Source: Anabaena cylindrica PCC 7122 (lineage in GTDB: Bacteria; Cyanobacteriota; Cyanobacteriia; Cyanobacteriales; Nostocaceae). From it: 64,000 bases of DNA. The stretch lies in assembly GCF_000317695.1 (NCBI RefSeq), contig NC_019771.1, positions 2,050,001 through 2,114,000 of the forward strand, read 5' to 3'. Every line of letters starts with the position of its first letter. Position 1 is the first letter of the stretch. Position numbers and translations under genes: made by a program. Of the stretch, positions 15,022-24,613 are shown in pieces. The notes under the pieces were generated by a model that worked only from the letters and a program-made list of their open reading frames with translations, searched no databases and had not been told where the DNA came from.

Positions 15022-15615
15022 ATGAATTCTCCTACCAAACCTCGCAAGTTACCAACCCAAGCTATAGCTGCTAAGATATTTCACTCTCTGAATATCATTA
15101 GTCTTTTCCTCATGCTGACTAGTGGACTACAAATTTACAACGCTAACCCCGTTTTTGGTGGACGTGCAGGTTTACATATTCCACCTCTTTTTACTTTAGG
15201 CGCTTGGTTAGCAGGAGGTAGACACTGGCATTTTGCTGCTATGTGGCTATTTTCTCTTAATCTTTTAGGTTATGGAATTTACATTTTCATAACTCGACGT
15301 TGGCGACATCGCTTTGTAGGAGTTAATGACATCAAAGCATTACAAAAAACTCAAAATCCTCAACGTCTCATTTATGCTTGGCATCGTATCGCCTATACCG
15401 CTATTATTCCTATATTACTCCTCGCAATATTTACAGGAATTGGGATGTATAAACCTGCTCAATTTCCTTGGATAGTCGATAGTTTTGGTGATTGGCAAGC
15501 ATTAAGAATTGTCCATTTTGCATCTGTGCCACTGGTGGTAATATTTGTAATTATCCACTGGGTTTTAGGACGGAAAGCAGGAGGAGAAAAGTTGACTGAA
15601 TCTATGTTTTGGTAA
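15022..15615 (+). CDS. cytochrome b561 / hydrogenase-type b cytochrome-like membrane protein
   Basis: A 197-residue protein with four predicted membrane helices (about 20-40, 70-92, 122-145, 165-185) and His in the helices (KIFHSLN, AWHRIAY, RIVHFA, IIHWVLG) suited to two b hemes. This is the thiosulfate-reductase/Ni-Fe-hydrogenase b-type fold. The next gene encodes a sulfite-oxidase-like molybdoenzyme, and such pairs usually work together, with the cytochrome linking the enzyme to the quinone pool. Proximity to hyp genes raises a HupC-like role, but the terminator before it argues for a separate unit. Confidence 0.8.
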   Translation: MNSPTKPRKLPTQAIAAKIFHSLNIISLFLMLTSGLQIYNANPVFGGRAGLHIPPLFTLGAWLAGGRHWHFAAMWLFSLNLLGYGIYIFITRRWRHRFVGVNDIKALQKTQNPQRLIYAWHRIAYTAIIPILLLAIFTGIGMYKPAQFPWIVDSFGDWQALRIVHFASVPLVVIFVIIHWVLGRKAGGEKLTESMFW

Positions 15616-15638
15616 ATTATATCATTAGTAATGAAACC

Positions 15639-16379
15639 ATGAATTCTGATAAAAATAAAGACTTAATTCATCTAATTCAACCTCAATTAACACGGCGGAA
15701 ATTCTTACAGATTTCTGGAATTTCTAGTATGAGCTTATTTCTTGGTAGCTGTGGTACACCTGCATTTGAAGATTTAGTTGGTAAGCTTTCTGAACCTCTG
15801 AACCAGAAGGTTGAAGAATTGATTTTTCAACCCCAAAAACTTGTACCAGAATTTTCTGCTAATCTTATTGAACCAGAAGCTTTAATAATTAATAGTTTTC
15901 GCAATACACCAATTATTGATCAAGATAAATTTCGTTTAATTATTGATGGTGATGTAAATCATCCCCTCAGCCTTAGTATGGCGGAAATTCAGGCTTTACC
16001 TCTCACTTCCATGATTATTCGTCATGTTTGTGTAGAAGGGTGGGCCGCGATCGTACAATGGGGAGGTATACGCTTACGTGATATTATTGCCCTAGCCCAA
16101 CCTCAGGCAAATGTTAAGTATGCTTTTTTTGAATCAGCAGATGGTTATTATGAAAGTTGGGATATAGCTTCAGCTACACACCCTCAGACTTTATTAGCTT
16201 ATCAAAAAAATGGTGAAAAATTGCCTGTAGAAAATGGCGCACCTTTGCGTCTAGCTTCGCCAATTAAACTCGGTTATAAACAGAGTAAATGGGTAACGCG
16301 AATTACACTGACTCGCTATTTATCAGCTTTTAAAGGTTACTGGGAAGATCAAGGTTATGAATGGTTTGCAGGATTGTAA
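15639..16379 (+). CDS. Tat-exported sulfite-oxidase-like molybdopterin oxidoreductase
   Basis: About 246 residues. The N-terminus has a twin-arginine motif (TRRKFLQISG) and a hydrophobic stretch ending LGSC, so it is a likely Tat-exported lipoprotein. The molybdopterin fold is seen in FRLIIDGDVNHPLSL, the Mo-ligand Cys in IRHVCVEGW, and QWGGIRLRDII. The heme and dimerisation domains of full sulfite oxidases are absent. ATG 15639 is chosen over an upstream Met that overlaps the cytochrome gene. It probably pairs with the upstream b cytochrome; the substrate is unknown. Confidence 0.85.
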   Translation: MNSDKNKDLIHLIQPQLTRRKFLQISGISSMSLFLGSCGTPAFEDLVGKLSEPLNQKVEELIFQPQKLVPEFSANLIEPEALIINSFRNTPIIDQDKFRLIIDGDVNHPLSLSMAEIQALPLTSMIIRHVCVEGWAAIVQWGGIRLRDIIALAQPQANVKYAFFESADGYYESWDIASATHPQTLLAYQKNGEKLPVENGAPLRLASPIKLGYKQSKWVTRITLTRYLSAFKGYWEDQGYEWFAGL

Positions 16380-16679
16380 ATACAGCAAATTGCAGGTACA
16401 TTATGTACTATAGCGGTTCTCGGTTGAGTGAGATACAAGAACCCCACCCCCAACCCCCTCCTCCTTCGGATGATGCCTCCGGCACGCTACGCGAACACCA
16501 GTCGCCTACAGTGGGAAACCCGCCTACAGCGCTGGTTCACCGCAAGCGATGAGGGGGCTATGATTTATTTCATTCAAATGCATACCGCTATAAGTTTTAT
16601 CACAAGGCTATGCCACACTTCTGATTCCTGTATTTTGCTGTATTTATTAATAGCATTTAATTTGGAAATTTAGATAAAC
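16380..16679. other. intergenic region dominated by a MITE-like element
   Basis: Non-coding. Positions 16380-16400 carry ATACAGCAAATTGCAGG, which resembles the outer end of the repeat family at 18213, 44884 and 57002. The element at 16409-16592 fills the rest. Short reading frames here are repeat-derived. Confidence 0.5.
16409..16592. repeat. MITE-like element, TATAGCGGT terminal inverted repeats
   Basis: TATAGCGGT (16409-16417) and ACCGCTATA (16584-16592) are perfect inverted ends of a 184-bp non-coding unit. The interior holds a CCCCACCCCC tract and a GGCACGCTACGCGAAC-type repeat core. Confidence 0.65.
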
Positions 16680-18113
16680 ATGAACTTTTTTGATAAATTA
16701 AATACGAATATTTCCCAAAATCAAAGCTTACTATTTGTAGGACTTGATCCAAATCCAGAAATGATACCTGCGCGTTATCAATCATCAGATATTATTGCAG
16801 GTTTAGAAAATTGGTTGCAATTTATAATTGCAGAAACGGCTGATTTTATCTGTGCTTATAAACCAACTTTGGGATTTTATGAAGCTTTGGGTGTTCCTGG
16901 GTTAGAACTTTTATTCAAAACTTTAGCATCTATCCCTAACCACATTCCTATTATTTTAGATGCTAAACACAGTGATTTAAATACAAGTAGTATTTTTGCC
17001 AGAACTGTATTTACAGAATGGCGGGTAGATGCTATTACTCTTAGTCCCTATACTGGACAGGATCATGTCGCACCATTTTTAGTTTATCCTGATCAAGCGG
17101 TATTTATTTTGTGTTGTACTTCTAACCCAGGTGCAGCAATTTTACAGCAATTTCCTCATCAAAAATCACCCTTTTATTTGCAGGTAGTACAGGAATCAAA
17201 AACCTGGGGAACACCAGAACAATTAGGCTTGGAAGTAGGAACCACAGATGCTGATATTCTCAAATCTATTCGGTTAATTGCTCCCGAAAGAATTATTATT
17301 GCGCGTAGTATTTGGGCTGAGGAAGGTAATCTGAAAAAGATTTTAGCCGCAGGGTTAAATGGTAATGGTGATGGTTTACTAATTCCGGTTCCTCAAGATA
17401 TGTTGGGTAATGCTGATTTATCTCAACAAATTCAATTATTACGCACGGAAATTAATCAATTTAGAAGTGAAATTATCCATGATGCTTCTACTTGTGAGGT
17501 GTGGTTGCCTGATATTTCGGTAAAAGATAAACAGCCGCATCAAGATTTGATTTTACAACTTTATGATATTGGCTGCATTATGTTTGGGGAATTTGTTCAG
17601 GCTTCAGGCGCGACTTTTCCTTATTACATTGATTTACGGAAAATTATTTCTAATCCTCAAGTTTTTAATCAAGTGCTTAGTGCTTATGAAGAAATTTTAA
17701 AAAATCTCACTTTTGATAGATTAGCCGGAATTCCTTATGGTTCTTTACCGACAGCAACTGGTTTATCTTTGCGTCTTCATTGTCCGATGATTTTTCCTCG
17801 GAAAGAAGTAAAAGCACATGGAACCCGAAAGGTTATTGAAGGTAATTTCTATCCTGGTGAAACGGTTGCGGTAGTTGATGATATTCTCATCAGTGGTAAA
17901 AGCGTAATGGAAGGTGCAGAAAAGTTAAGATCTGCGGGATTAAAGATTAATGATATTGTTGTATTTATTGACCATGAACAAGGAGTAAAAGACAGGTTAA
18001 GCCAAAATGGTTATTGCGCTCATTCTGTTTTAACTATTTCGGAAATTGTCACCACTCTGCACCAAGCAGGAAGAATAAATGATGCTCAATTTTTAGCTTT
18101 TCAAGAAAGTTAA
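16680..18113 (+). CDS. pyrFE: bifunctional orotidine-5'-phosphate decarboxylase / orotate phosphoribosyltransferase
   Basis: This enzyme performs the last two steps of UMP synthesis. The 477-residue fusion has an ODCase domain at about 1-265 with the catalytic ILDAKHSDLN segment and a PRTase domain at about 285-477 with the PRPP loop VAVVDDILISGKSV near residue 400. The F-E order is the usual cyanobacterial arrangement. It starts at the ATG after a repeat-filled spacer and is probably transcribed alone. Confidence 0.93.
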   Translation: MNFFDKLNTNISQNQSLLFVGLDPNPEMIPARYQSSDIIAGLENWLQFIIAETADFICAYKPTLGFYEALGVPGLELLFKTLASIPNHIPIILDAKHSDLNTSSIFARTVFTEWRVDAITLSPYTGQDHVAPFLVYPDQAVFILCCTSNPGAAILQQFPHQKSPFYLQVVQESKTWGTPEQLGLEVGTTDADILKSIRLIAPERIIIARSIWAEEGNLKKILAAGLNGNGDGLLIPVPQDMLGNADLSQQIQLLRTEINQFRSEIIHDASTCEVWLPDISVKDKQPHQDLILQLYDIGCIMFGEFVQASGATFPYYIDLRKIISNPQVFNQVLSAYEEILKNLTFDRLAGIPYGSLPTATGLSLRLHCPMIFPRKEVKAHGTRKVIEGNFYPGETVAVVDDILISGKSVMEGAEKLRSAGLKINDIVVFIDHEQGVKDRLSQNGYCAHSVLTISEIVTTLHQAGRINDAQFLAFQES

Positions 18114-18325
<212 letters not shown>

Positions 18326-18326
<1 letters not shown>

Positions 18327-19120
18327 CAATCAATGTAGATAGCAGATGCCGGCAAACTGACAATTCCTGACCATTGCACCTTTTTTTCTTTTTCCCGACG
18401 GTAAGAAAAGAAATGTTCTGGGGTTTGATAGGTACAATAGGGAGCGATCGCAATTTGTTCTCCACTAATCCCCAATTGCTCCAACTGTAAAGCATTAATT
18501 CGACGCACATCTAAACGCACCTTGCCTGGTTCTGGATCTGCCAATAAAGGTGAATCAGGTAAATTGTGTAAAGCAGCAACAATGTTTTGCTGATCATTAT
18601 GTGGTAAAATAGTGCAGCCAATTTCCGCAGCCACTTCCACGGAAACTTGGTAAACTTCGCCCGCAATCGCTGGCCCCATAGCAATTCGCAAATCTGCTAA
18701 TTCGCTGCCTTGGGATTGCATACGAGCGATCGCTTGGGGGACAATCTTCGCCGCTGTACCCCGCCAACCAGCGTGTAAAGCCGCTACCTGTCCAATTTTA
18801 ACATCCCCAATCAACACAGGTGTACAATCAGCACTCGCTACCCAAATGGCTTGTAAAGCTTGATCACTAATTAAACCATCTGCCAAAGCCAGATCATCAC
18901 TATTTTGTAACTGTTCATCCACCTCTTGAGGGGTTAAAACAGTATTGCCATGTACCTGTTGTAAACGATAAGCTAAAGCCTGCGGTTGCAGCACTTGTGT
19001 TAACTCATGTGGCGGACGAGGCCAAAATTGCTGGGTAAAAAAACCGTGAGGCCAAGGTTCTAACAAATTACAAGTGAGGTAAGGTAGACCTTCCCAATTG
19101 TGCCAGTGCCAAGTGTGCAT
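18326..19120 (-). CDS. pgeF: PgeF-type multicopper-fold (laccase domain / YfiH) protein
   Basis: Family members act on purine nucleosides or mis-incorporated peptidoglycan precursors and were once called polyphenol oxidases. The 264-residue protein has the family zinc site (HGN, ADCTPVL, HAGWRG) and the C-terminal YRREK region. ATG 19120 is preferred over an upstream GTG because GAGG lies about 7 bases before it. The stop falls on the end of a MITE-like repeat, so the C-terminus is probably near its original end. Confidence 0.85.
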
Positions 19121-19185
19121 CTTTAACCTCACCTAAACAAAAAATTAAAAACTGCCAATCAATGCTAACGTGAACAACGGGATTT

Positions 19186-20010
19186 ATGGGAACAGCTGTG
19201 GAATTTAATCAGCAACTTCTGGTAAATACTCTGAAAGCAGAGCGAGAACATTCATATTTACCATTTTCTCTACATATTTTTGACAGCTTAACCTCAACTA
19301 ATCAAACTGCGTGGAACCTGCTCAAGCAAGGAGCAAAACCAGGATGTGTAGTTATAGCCACTCAACAAACCGCTGGTAAGGGACAATGGGGAAGACAGTG
19401 GCTATCTCCTTCTGGCGGTCTATATCTCTCGGTTGCCATTACTCCTAAACTAGAAGCTACTGAAAGCTACCAATTAACTTTGGCTACCGCCTGGGGAATT
19501 GCAGCCCAATTACAAAAGTGTGATGTGAGAGTGGGGATAAAATGGCCGAATGATTTAGTATTAGATGGTCGCAAACTAGGCGGCATTTTAACGGAGACAA
19601 AAATCCACAAAGGACAAATTACCCAAGCTGTAATTGGTGTTGGCATTAACTGGGCTAACCCAGTACCCCAAACAGGCATCAATTTAGAATTGTGGCAAGG
19701 TTCCCAGAATTTTAGACCCATTCCTTCTCTAGAAATTCTCGCCTCCACAGTTTTACTGGGAATAGAATCCGGTCTAGAGTGTCTTACCATCGAAGGAATA
19801 AACATACTTTTGTCTCGTTATGTTGAATTACTTACAAACATGGGTGATGAAGTGTATGTGAATAATCTTTTAGGCACTGTAGTAGGGGTAACACCCCAAG
19901 GAAATCTCCGCTTAAAAATGGCTGTATATAATACGCAGGAATTGATAACACCAGAAATTTCTGTCGAACCCGGTACAATTAGCTTGGGTTATTGCAAAAC
20001 TTCTGTTTAA
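19186..20010 (+). CDS. birA: biotin--[acetyl-CoA-carboxylase] ligase
   Basis: Attaches biotin to the carboxyl carrier protein of acetyl-CoA carboxylase. The 274 residues have the ligase core: TSTNQTAWNLL, AGKGQWGRQWLSPSGG (about 63-78), IKWPNDLVLDGRKLGGILTE and VIGVGINW. There is no N-terminal DNA-binding helix-turn-helix, so it is a monofunctional ligase. It diverges from pgeF with a 65-bp spacer. accD elsewhere in the window belongs to the same pathway. Confidence 0.92.
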   Translation: MGTAVEFNQQLLVNTLKAEREHSYLPFSLHIFDSLTSTNQTAWNLLKQGAKPGCVVIATQQTAGKGQWGRQWLSPSGGLYLSVAITPKLEATESYQLTLATAWGIAAQLQKCDVRVGIKWPNDLVLDGRKLGGILTETKIHKGQITQAVIGVGINWANPVPQTGINLELWQGSQNFRPIPSLEILASTVLLGIESGLECLTIEGINILLSRYVELLTNMGDEVYVNNLLGTVVGVTPQGNLRLKMAVYNTQELITPEISVEPGTISLGYCKTSV

Positions 20011-20048
20011 TTTTTTTAGACTTAAATTACACACAACTGAGAGAACAA

Positions 20049-21662
20049 ATGACGCAGCGCCATAAATCTGCCCATAACCGCTTGGATTATTTGCGGACTC
20101 AAGATTTAACAAAACGACGCTTTGCGTCTAAATTATCAGCACGGAGTCTCTGTTTTTTAGGCAGCGTTAGCCTCCTTAGTAGTGGCTTCGTTCTTGCTCA
20201 AACAGAAACATCAGTAGATAACATCGTTCCAACTATTGAAAGTTCTCAACCAATCACAGTTGCAGAACCCGTAAAGAAAGATACCCCTGTATCAGAAGTA
20301 CATTCACAACCCGATTTTGCAGAACGCCGAGTTAGACTCAGAAAAAAACTCACCCAGGAAAATGTTTCCCAACCAACAAAACCCGTTAGAATTGCTCAAC
20401 CTAAAGTAGAAAATTCTCAACCAGCAGTCATCATTAGAACTTCTAAACCCAAAGTTGAAAGTTCTGAACCGACAGTCACCGTGAGAACCTCTAAACCCAA
20501 AGTTGAAAGATCACAGGCTGAAAAACCTCAGATTCCTGCCAACTCAAACTCAGCACCCGAAAAAGCCGTAGAAGTTGCTAAACCAGCAAATAACGGCACA
20601 ACGGCGAGAAAAAACAAGGATTACAATAACTCCTACATTGATCCTACAGATTACAACGGTACTGCAACTGGTAACTATGAAGCACCCAGTTCTGTAGTCG
20701 TTACAGAACGCGCTGGTGGCTGTCGAGCAGTTTTTTCACAGAGAGAAATTGCTGCCGGTGCTTGCGGTAAGAAAGCAACTGACACTCCCCGCGTAGCTGA
20801 TTCTCCTAAAAAATCAGCACCCAATTGGATCAAAAAAAGTGAAACCGCTAGTTTAGAAAAAGCGCCCACCGCCCAGCGAGTAGCCACTGAATCTAGCCAA
20901 AAAACTGAGAGTATAGTTCGGACTGTTGCTAGTGCTGTGAATAATAAAAATTGGGTGACTCCCAAAAGTAGTACTAGCACTCATACAAAGACTGCATATC
21001 GTCCTAATCGGTTTATTCCTCAGCCCAGTGAATTTAGTAGTAGTACAACCGTAAGCGCTACTCCCATTGCCCCCAGCTTTGGGACTCTACCCGCACCAAT
21101 GGCTGAAGGTAAGCTTGCACCCCGCCCCAGCACTGTCTCTTATGACTTTGCACTGGCATCGGTTTTACCTCAGGTTTCTTACAATAGTACCCTTGCCTAT
21201 CGTGGCGGTTCTGGGATGATGTTCCCCTTGTCTGTTCCTGCGCCCATTACTTCTTTGTTTGGCTGGCGCGTTCATCCAATTACAGGGGATAGACGTTTCC
21301 ACGCTGGTACAGACATAGGTGCGCCCACAGGAACACCAATTTTAGCAGCTGCTAAAGGTCAAGTTGAGACTGCTAACTGGATGGGTGGTTATGGTTTAGC
21401 AGTAACCATTAATCACACTTCTGCTCAACAAAGTCTCTACGGTCATATGTCAGAAATCTTCGTTACTCCCGGTCAATGGGTAGAACCAGGAACTGTAATT
21501 GGCCGGGTTGGTAGCACTGGCAACTCTACAGGCCCTCACCTGCACTTTGAAGTCCGCCACATGACCCAAAATGGTTGGGTTGCTGTTGACCCAGGTGTAC
21601 AATTACAAGCTGGTCTCAACAACTTGTTGCAAAACACACGCACAGCGCAAGTTCCTCAATAG
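20049..21662 (+). CDS. M23 family metallopeptidase (LytM/NlpD-like)
   Basis: A secreted or envelope peptidoglycan hydrolase or activator, 537 residues from ATG 20049. The Met at 19992 overlaps birA and is less likely. A signal or anchor segment lies near residues 35-53 (SLCFLGSVSLLSSGFVLAQ). A long Pro/Ser/Lys linker includes three roughly 17-residue tandem units ending PKVE-N/S/R-S. The C-terminal M23 domain has the zinc motifs HAGTDIGAPTGT and GNSTGPHLHFEV. All metal ligands are intact, so it is probably active. Confidence 0.9.
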   Translation: MTQRHKSAHNRLDYLRTQDLTKRRFASKLSARSLCFLGSVSLLSSGFVLAQTETSVDNIVPTIESSQPITVAEPVKKDTPVSEVHSQPDFAERRVRLRKKLTQENVSQPTKPVRIAQPKVENSQPAVIIRTSKPKVESSEPTVTVRTSKPKVERSQAEKPQIPANSNSAPEKAVEVAKPANNGTTARKNKDYNNSYIDPTDYNGTATGNYEAPSSVVVTERAGGCRAVFSQREIAAGACGKKATDTPRVADSPKKSAPNWIKKSETASLEKAPTAQRVATESSQKTESIVRTVASAVNNKNWVTPKSSTSTHTKTAYRPNRFIPQPSEFSSSTTVSATPIAPSFGTLPAPMAEGKLAPRPSTVSYDFALASVLPQVSYNSTLAYRGGSGMMFPLSVPAPITSLFGWRVHPITGDRRFHAGTDIGAPTGTPILAAAKGQVETANWMGGYGLAVTINHTSAQQSLYGHMSEIFVTPGQWVEPGTVIGRVGSTGNSTGPHLHFEVRHMTQNGWVAVDPGVQLQAGLNNLLQNTRTAQVPQ

Positions 21663-21796
21663 GAGGCAGGGGGGTAGGGGCAGAGGAGCAGGGGGGCAGG
21701 GGGGCAGAGGGGCAGGGAGATAGGGAAAATAAACTTCTGAACTCCTGAACTTCTAAACTCCTAACTCCTGAACTCCTGACTCCTGACTCCTGACTC
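21663..21796. repeat. purine-rich tract and heptamer tandem repeats
   Basis: A G-rich run of GGGGCAG-like units (about 21665-21720) is followed by imperfect heptamers (ACTCCTG/ACTTCTG, about 21735-21796). These are short tandemly repeated repetitive sequences typical of Nostocales. The tract separates the convergent M23 and ribE genes. Confidence 0.6.
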
Positions 21797-22453
21797 CTAT
21801 AAATACCCGTGTTCTGCTAAAAATGCGGGTGTAACATCCTCTTGATGGTGTTTTTGACCCTGAGAGAGGAATTTTTCAACGTATTTACCGAGGATATCTC
21901 CTTCCAGATTTACATAACTGCCAGGAACTAAATAGTTGAGATTAGTTTCGGCATAGGTTACAGGAATCACTGCTACTGTAAATTGGGACTGTTGGGGTTG
22001 GTAAGCAGCTATGGTGAGGCTGATGCCATTGACAGCGATGCTACCTTTGGGGACGATATAGCGATCGCACTCAGTGGATGCCACAAAGGTCATTTCCCAA
22101 GAACTAGCTGTTTGTGCTGCCGAGATTAATTCACCAATCCCGTCTACATGACCCATCACGAAATGACCGCCGACTTTACCCCCCACTCGCAGCGAAGTTT
22201 CTATGTTGACATATCTGGCTTGGGTTTCTTCTCTACCTAAAGTTGTGCGAACTAGGGTTTCTGGTGAAGCAGTGGCAATAAAGCCATCTTTTAAAATTTC
22301 TTCGACTGTCAGACATATGCCATCTACCGCTACACTATCGCCATAAGTCAAATCAGCCAAAATTGTATCTGAGTTGCTGACAAAAGTAATCTGCCAAAAA
22401 TCGTTCTCTAAGGGTTTGATTGTACCTAATCCTTGAATTAATCCTGTAAACAC
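21797..22453 (-). CDS. ribE: riboflavin synthase alpha chain
   Basis: Catalyses dismutation of two lumazines to riboflavin. The 218 residues form two homologous beta-barrels: MFTGLIQGLG and GDSVAVDGICLTV in the first, MGHVDGIGELIS and GSIAVNGISLTIA in the second. Length and motifs are normal. No FMN riboswitch was recognised upstream. Confidence 0.95.
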   Translation of the reverse strand: MFTGLIQGLGTIKPLENDFWQITFVSNSDTILADLTYGDSVAVDGICLTVEEILKDGFIATASPETLVRTTLGREETQARYVNIETSLRVGGKVGGHFVMGHVDGIGELISAAQTASSWEMTFVASTECDRYIVPKGSIAVNGISLTIAAYQPQQSQFTVAVIPVTYAETNLNYLVPGSYVNLEGDILGKYVEKFLSQGQKHHQEDVTPAFLAEHGYL

Positions 22454-22797
22454 GGTTTTTCTGCCAAACTAATTCTATTGATTGCTTAATTTTGGCGGAA
22501 ATTAACTCATAATTCTGCCAAAAAATGTAAAAACTTTGAATATAATTTCTGGCATCTTTTTTTGGTAGATGAACATTAACACATTCACATCAATCTCAAG
22601 GCATACTTGGGTAAGACGATAATTCTTTTGGGAGAGCAATTTGGCTTACTCTGGTGTTCACTACAAGTTCGGAGTTTAATAGAAGCAATTATAGAGAAGA
22701 AAAGCCCTATGTTTACTTCGGTTTCAGAAAAACCCAATCAAGGGTATTATTTTCCACATAGCACTCAAGCACTTAAAGAATTTTTGAGGGTTAGCCA
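22454..22797. other. intergenic region with no convincing feature
   Basis: 344 bp between divergent genes. A short frame from 22607 reads into the bifunctional nuclease gene but has no recognisable similarity or ribosome site. Promoters for ribE and the nuclease gene are expected here. Confidence 0.4.
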
Positions 22798-23295
22798 ATG
22801 ATTGAAATGAAAGTCGCTGGTATAGCATTAGATGCCATAACCCGCAGCCCGATTGTATTACTGAAAGATGGCTCAGATCGTCGGGCTTTACCAATTTATA
22901 TAGGTCAAGAACAGGCCAGGGCTATTATGGGTGCTATGGAGCATCAAAAACCACCTAGACCCCTAACCCATGACCTAATTGTGAATATTTTGGAAGTCTG
23001 GAATATGACCTTAGAAAAAGTGATTATTCATTCTTTGCAAAAAGATACTTTTTACGCTGCTTTGATTGTGCAGCAAGGTGAGGTCAAAAAAGAAATTGAT
23101 GCTCGTCCTAGCGATGCGATCGCAATTGCCCTCCGTACAAATACTCCTATCTGGGTTATGGAAGAGGTAGTAGCTGATGCCTCTATCCCCGTTGACCGAG
23201 ATGCTGATGAAGCTGAACAGCAAGCTTTCCGCGAATTCATTTCCAATCTTCGTCCTGAAGATTTGATTAAACGATTTGATAATAGTGACAGTTAA
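22798..23295 (+). CDS. bifunctional nuclease family protein (DUF151)
   Basis: A 165-residue protein of the BFN/DUF151 family. It starts MIEMKVAGIALD, with LPIYIGQEQARAI and the RPSDAIAIALRT signature. Family members have reported RNase/DNase activity. A C-terminal acidic tail (DRDADEAEQQAF) is present. Either of two Met codons, at 22798 and 22807, could start it. Its role in the cell is unknown. Confidence 0.88.
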   Translation: MIEMKVAGIALDAITRSPIVLLKDGSDRRALPIYIGQEQARAIMGAMEHQKPPRPLTHDLIVNILEVWNMTLEKVIIHSLQKDTFYAALIVQQGEVKKEIDARPSDAIAIALRTNTPIWVMEEVVADASIPVDRDADEAEQQAFREFISNLRPEDLIKRFDNSDS

Positions 23296-23385
23296 TAAAT
23301 AGTTAGGGGAATGGGAACTAGGAAAAAATAATCAACTTTTACCTCTCGTCTATTCCCTGTTCCCTCTTCCCTATTCCCTCAATTT

Positions 23386-24516
23386 ATGCAATATCGACGC
23401 TTTGGTAAAACTAATTTACACATCTCGGTTTTTTCTTTGGGAACAATGCGTTATTTGGATAACGTCGAAAATGCTCAAAAAACCATTGAAAAAGCTTTAT
23501 TTTTGGGAATTAATCACATTGAAACAGCTAGAGGCTACGGTAAAAGCGAGGAGTATTTAGGTGCAGCGATCAAAGCTGGTTTATCAGTACCCAGAAACCA
23601 ACTATATATCACTACCAAAATTCCCCCCACTCCCGACGCTAATACCATGCGTCAGTATATTGATGAATCATTACAACGCTTGAATTTAGATTATCTTGAT
23701 TGTTTGGGTATCCACGGTTTAAATACCCAAGAACATCTAGAATGGGTACAAGCGAAAAACGGCTGTATGCAAGCTGTAAAAGCAGCAGTAAATGATGGCA
23801 GAGTGAAACACGTTGGTTTTTCTACTCACGCTTCATTAGATATAATTTTGGCAGCAATTCATACAGATTTGTTTGAATTTATTAATTTACATTATTATTA
23901 TTTTTTCCAACGCAACGCTGCTGCTATTGATTTAGCTACAAAAAAAGATATGGGTGTTTTTATTATTTCTCCAGCAGATAAAGGAGGAAGACTTTATACA
24001 CCACCTTCAACTTTAAAAGAACTCTGTCAGCCATTTACACCTTTAGAATTAAACTATAGATTTTTATTGAGTGACAACCGCATTACAACCTTGAGTTTAG
24101 GTGCGGCAACTCCAGAAGAATTAATTCCACCTTTAGAATTTGCTGATGATATTAGTGAGTTAACATCAGCAGAAATTAATGTTTTTGAAAAATTAGCAAC
24201 TCAACAAAGAATGGTTTTAAATACTGATAAATGTAGTCAGTGTTATGATTGTTTACCTTGTCCAGAAAATATCAATATTCCTGAAATTCTCAGATTGAGA
24301 AATTTAGCTGTAGCTTATGATATGAGCGATTATGGCAAATATCGTTATGGAATGTTTGAAAATGCCGGTCATTGGTTTCCAGGAATGAAGGGTAATCGTT
24401 GTACAGAATGCGGTGATTGTTTGCCTAAATGTCCTGAAAATTTAGATATTCCAGCTTTGTTAGCAGATACCCATGAGAGATTAAATGGAAAAGCAGGGAG
24501 AAGATTGTGGGGTTAA
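23386..24516 (+). CDS. aldo/keto reductase with C-terminal 4Fe-4S domain
   Basis: A 376-residue protein. The N-terminal (beta/alpha)8 aldo/keto reductase part has RRFGKTNLHISVFSLGTMRY, an Asn-His-Ile-Glu-Thr-Ala substrate segment and HVGFSTH. The C-terminus has two clusters, near residue 283 (CSQCYDCLPCP) and near 339 (CTECGDCLPKCP), in ferredoxin-like spacing. Such enzymes may couple NADPH and Fe-S electron transfer; the substrate is not known. The spacer before it contains TTCCCT-type short repeats. Confidence 0.88.
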   Translation: MQYRRFGKTNLHISVFSLGTMRYLDNVENAQKTIEKALFLGINHIETARGYGKSEEYLGAAIKAGLSVPRNQLYITTKIPPTPDANTMRQYIDESLQRLNLDYLDCLGIHGLNTQEHLEWVQAKNGCMQAVKAAVNDGRVKHVGFSTHASLDIILAAIHTDLFEFINLHYYYFFQRNAAAIDLATKKDMGVFIISPADKGGRLYTPPSTLKELCQPFTPLELNYRFLLSDNRITTLSLGAATPEELIPPLEFADDISELTSAEINVFEKLATQQRMVLNTDKCSQCYDCLPCPENINIPEILRLRNLAVAYDMSDYGKYRYGMFENAGHWFPGMKGNRCTECGDCLPKCPENLDIPALLADTHERLNGKAGRRLWG

Positions 24517-24613
24517 TATAGCGATCGCACAAAACAAAAATCTTGATCGGAATCGAAAGCTACCCATTTTTCGGTAGGATAACTCCCAGTTCGATCAACT
24601 GAAAACCTAAGTC

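Noticed and set aside
16361..16673. Two short frames between the molybdoenzyme and pyrFE genes
   Set aside because: They lie within the MITE-like element and its flanks and have repeat-derived sequence.
22607..22801. 64-residue frame running into the bifunctional nuclease gene
   Set aside because: No ribosome site or family; likely promoter region.
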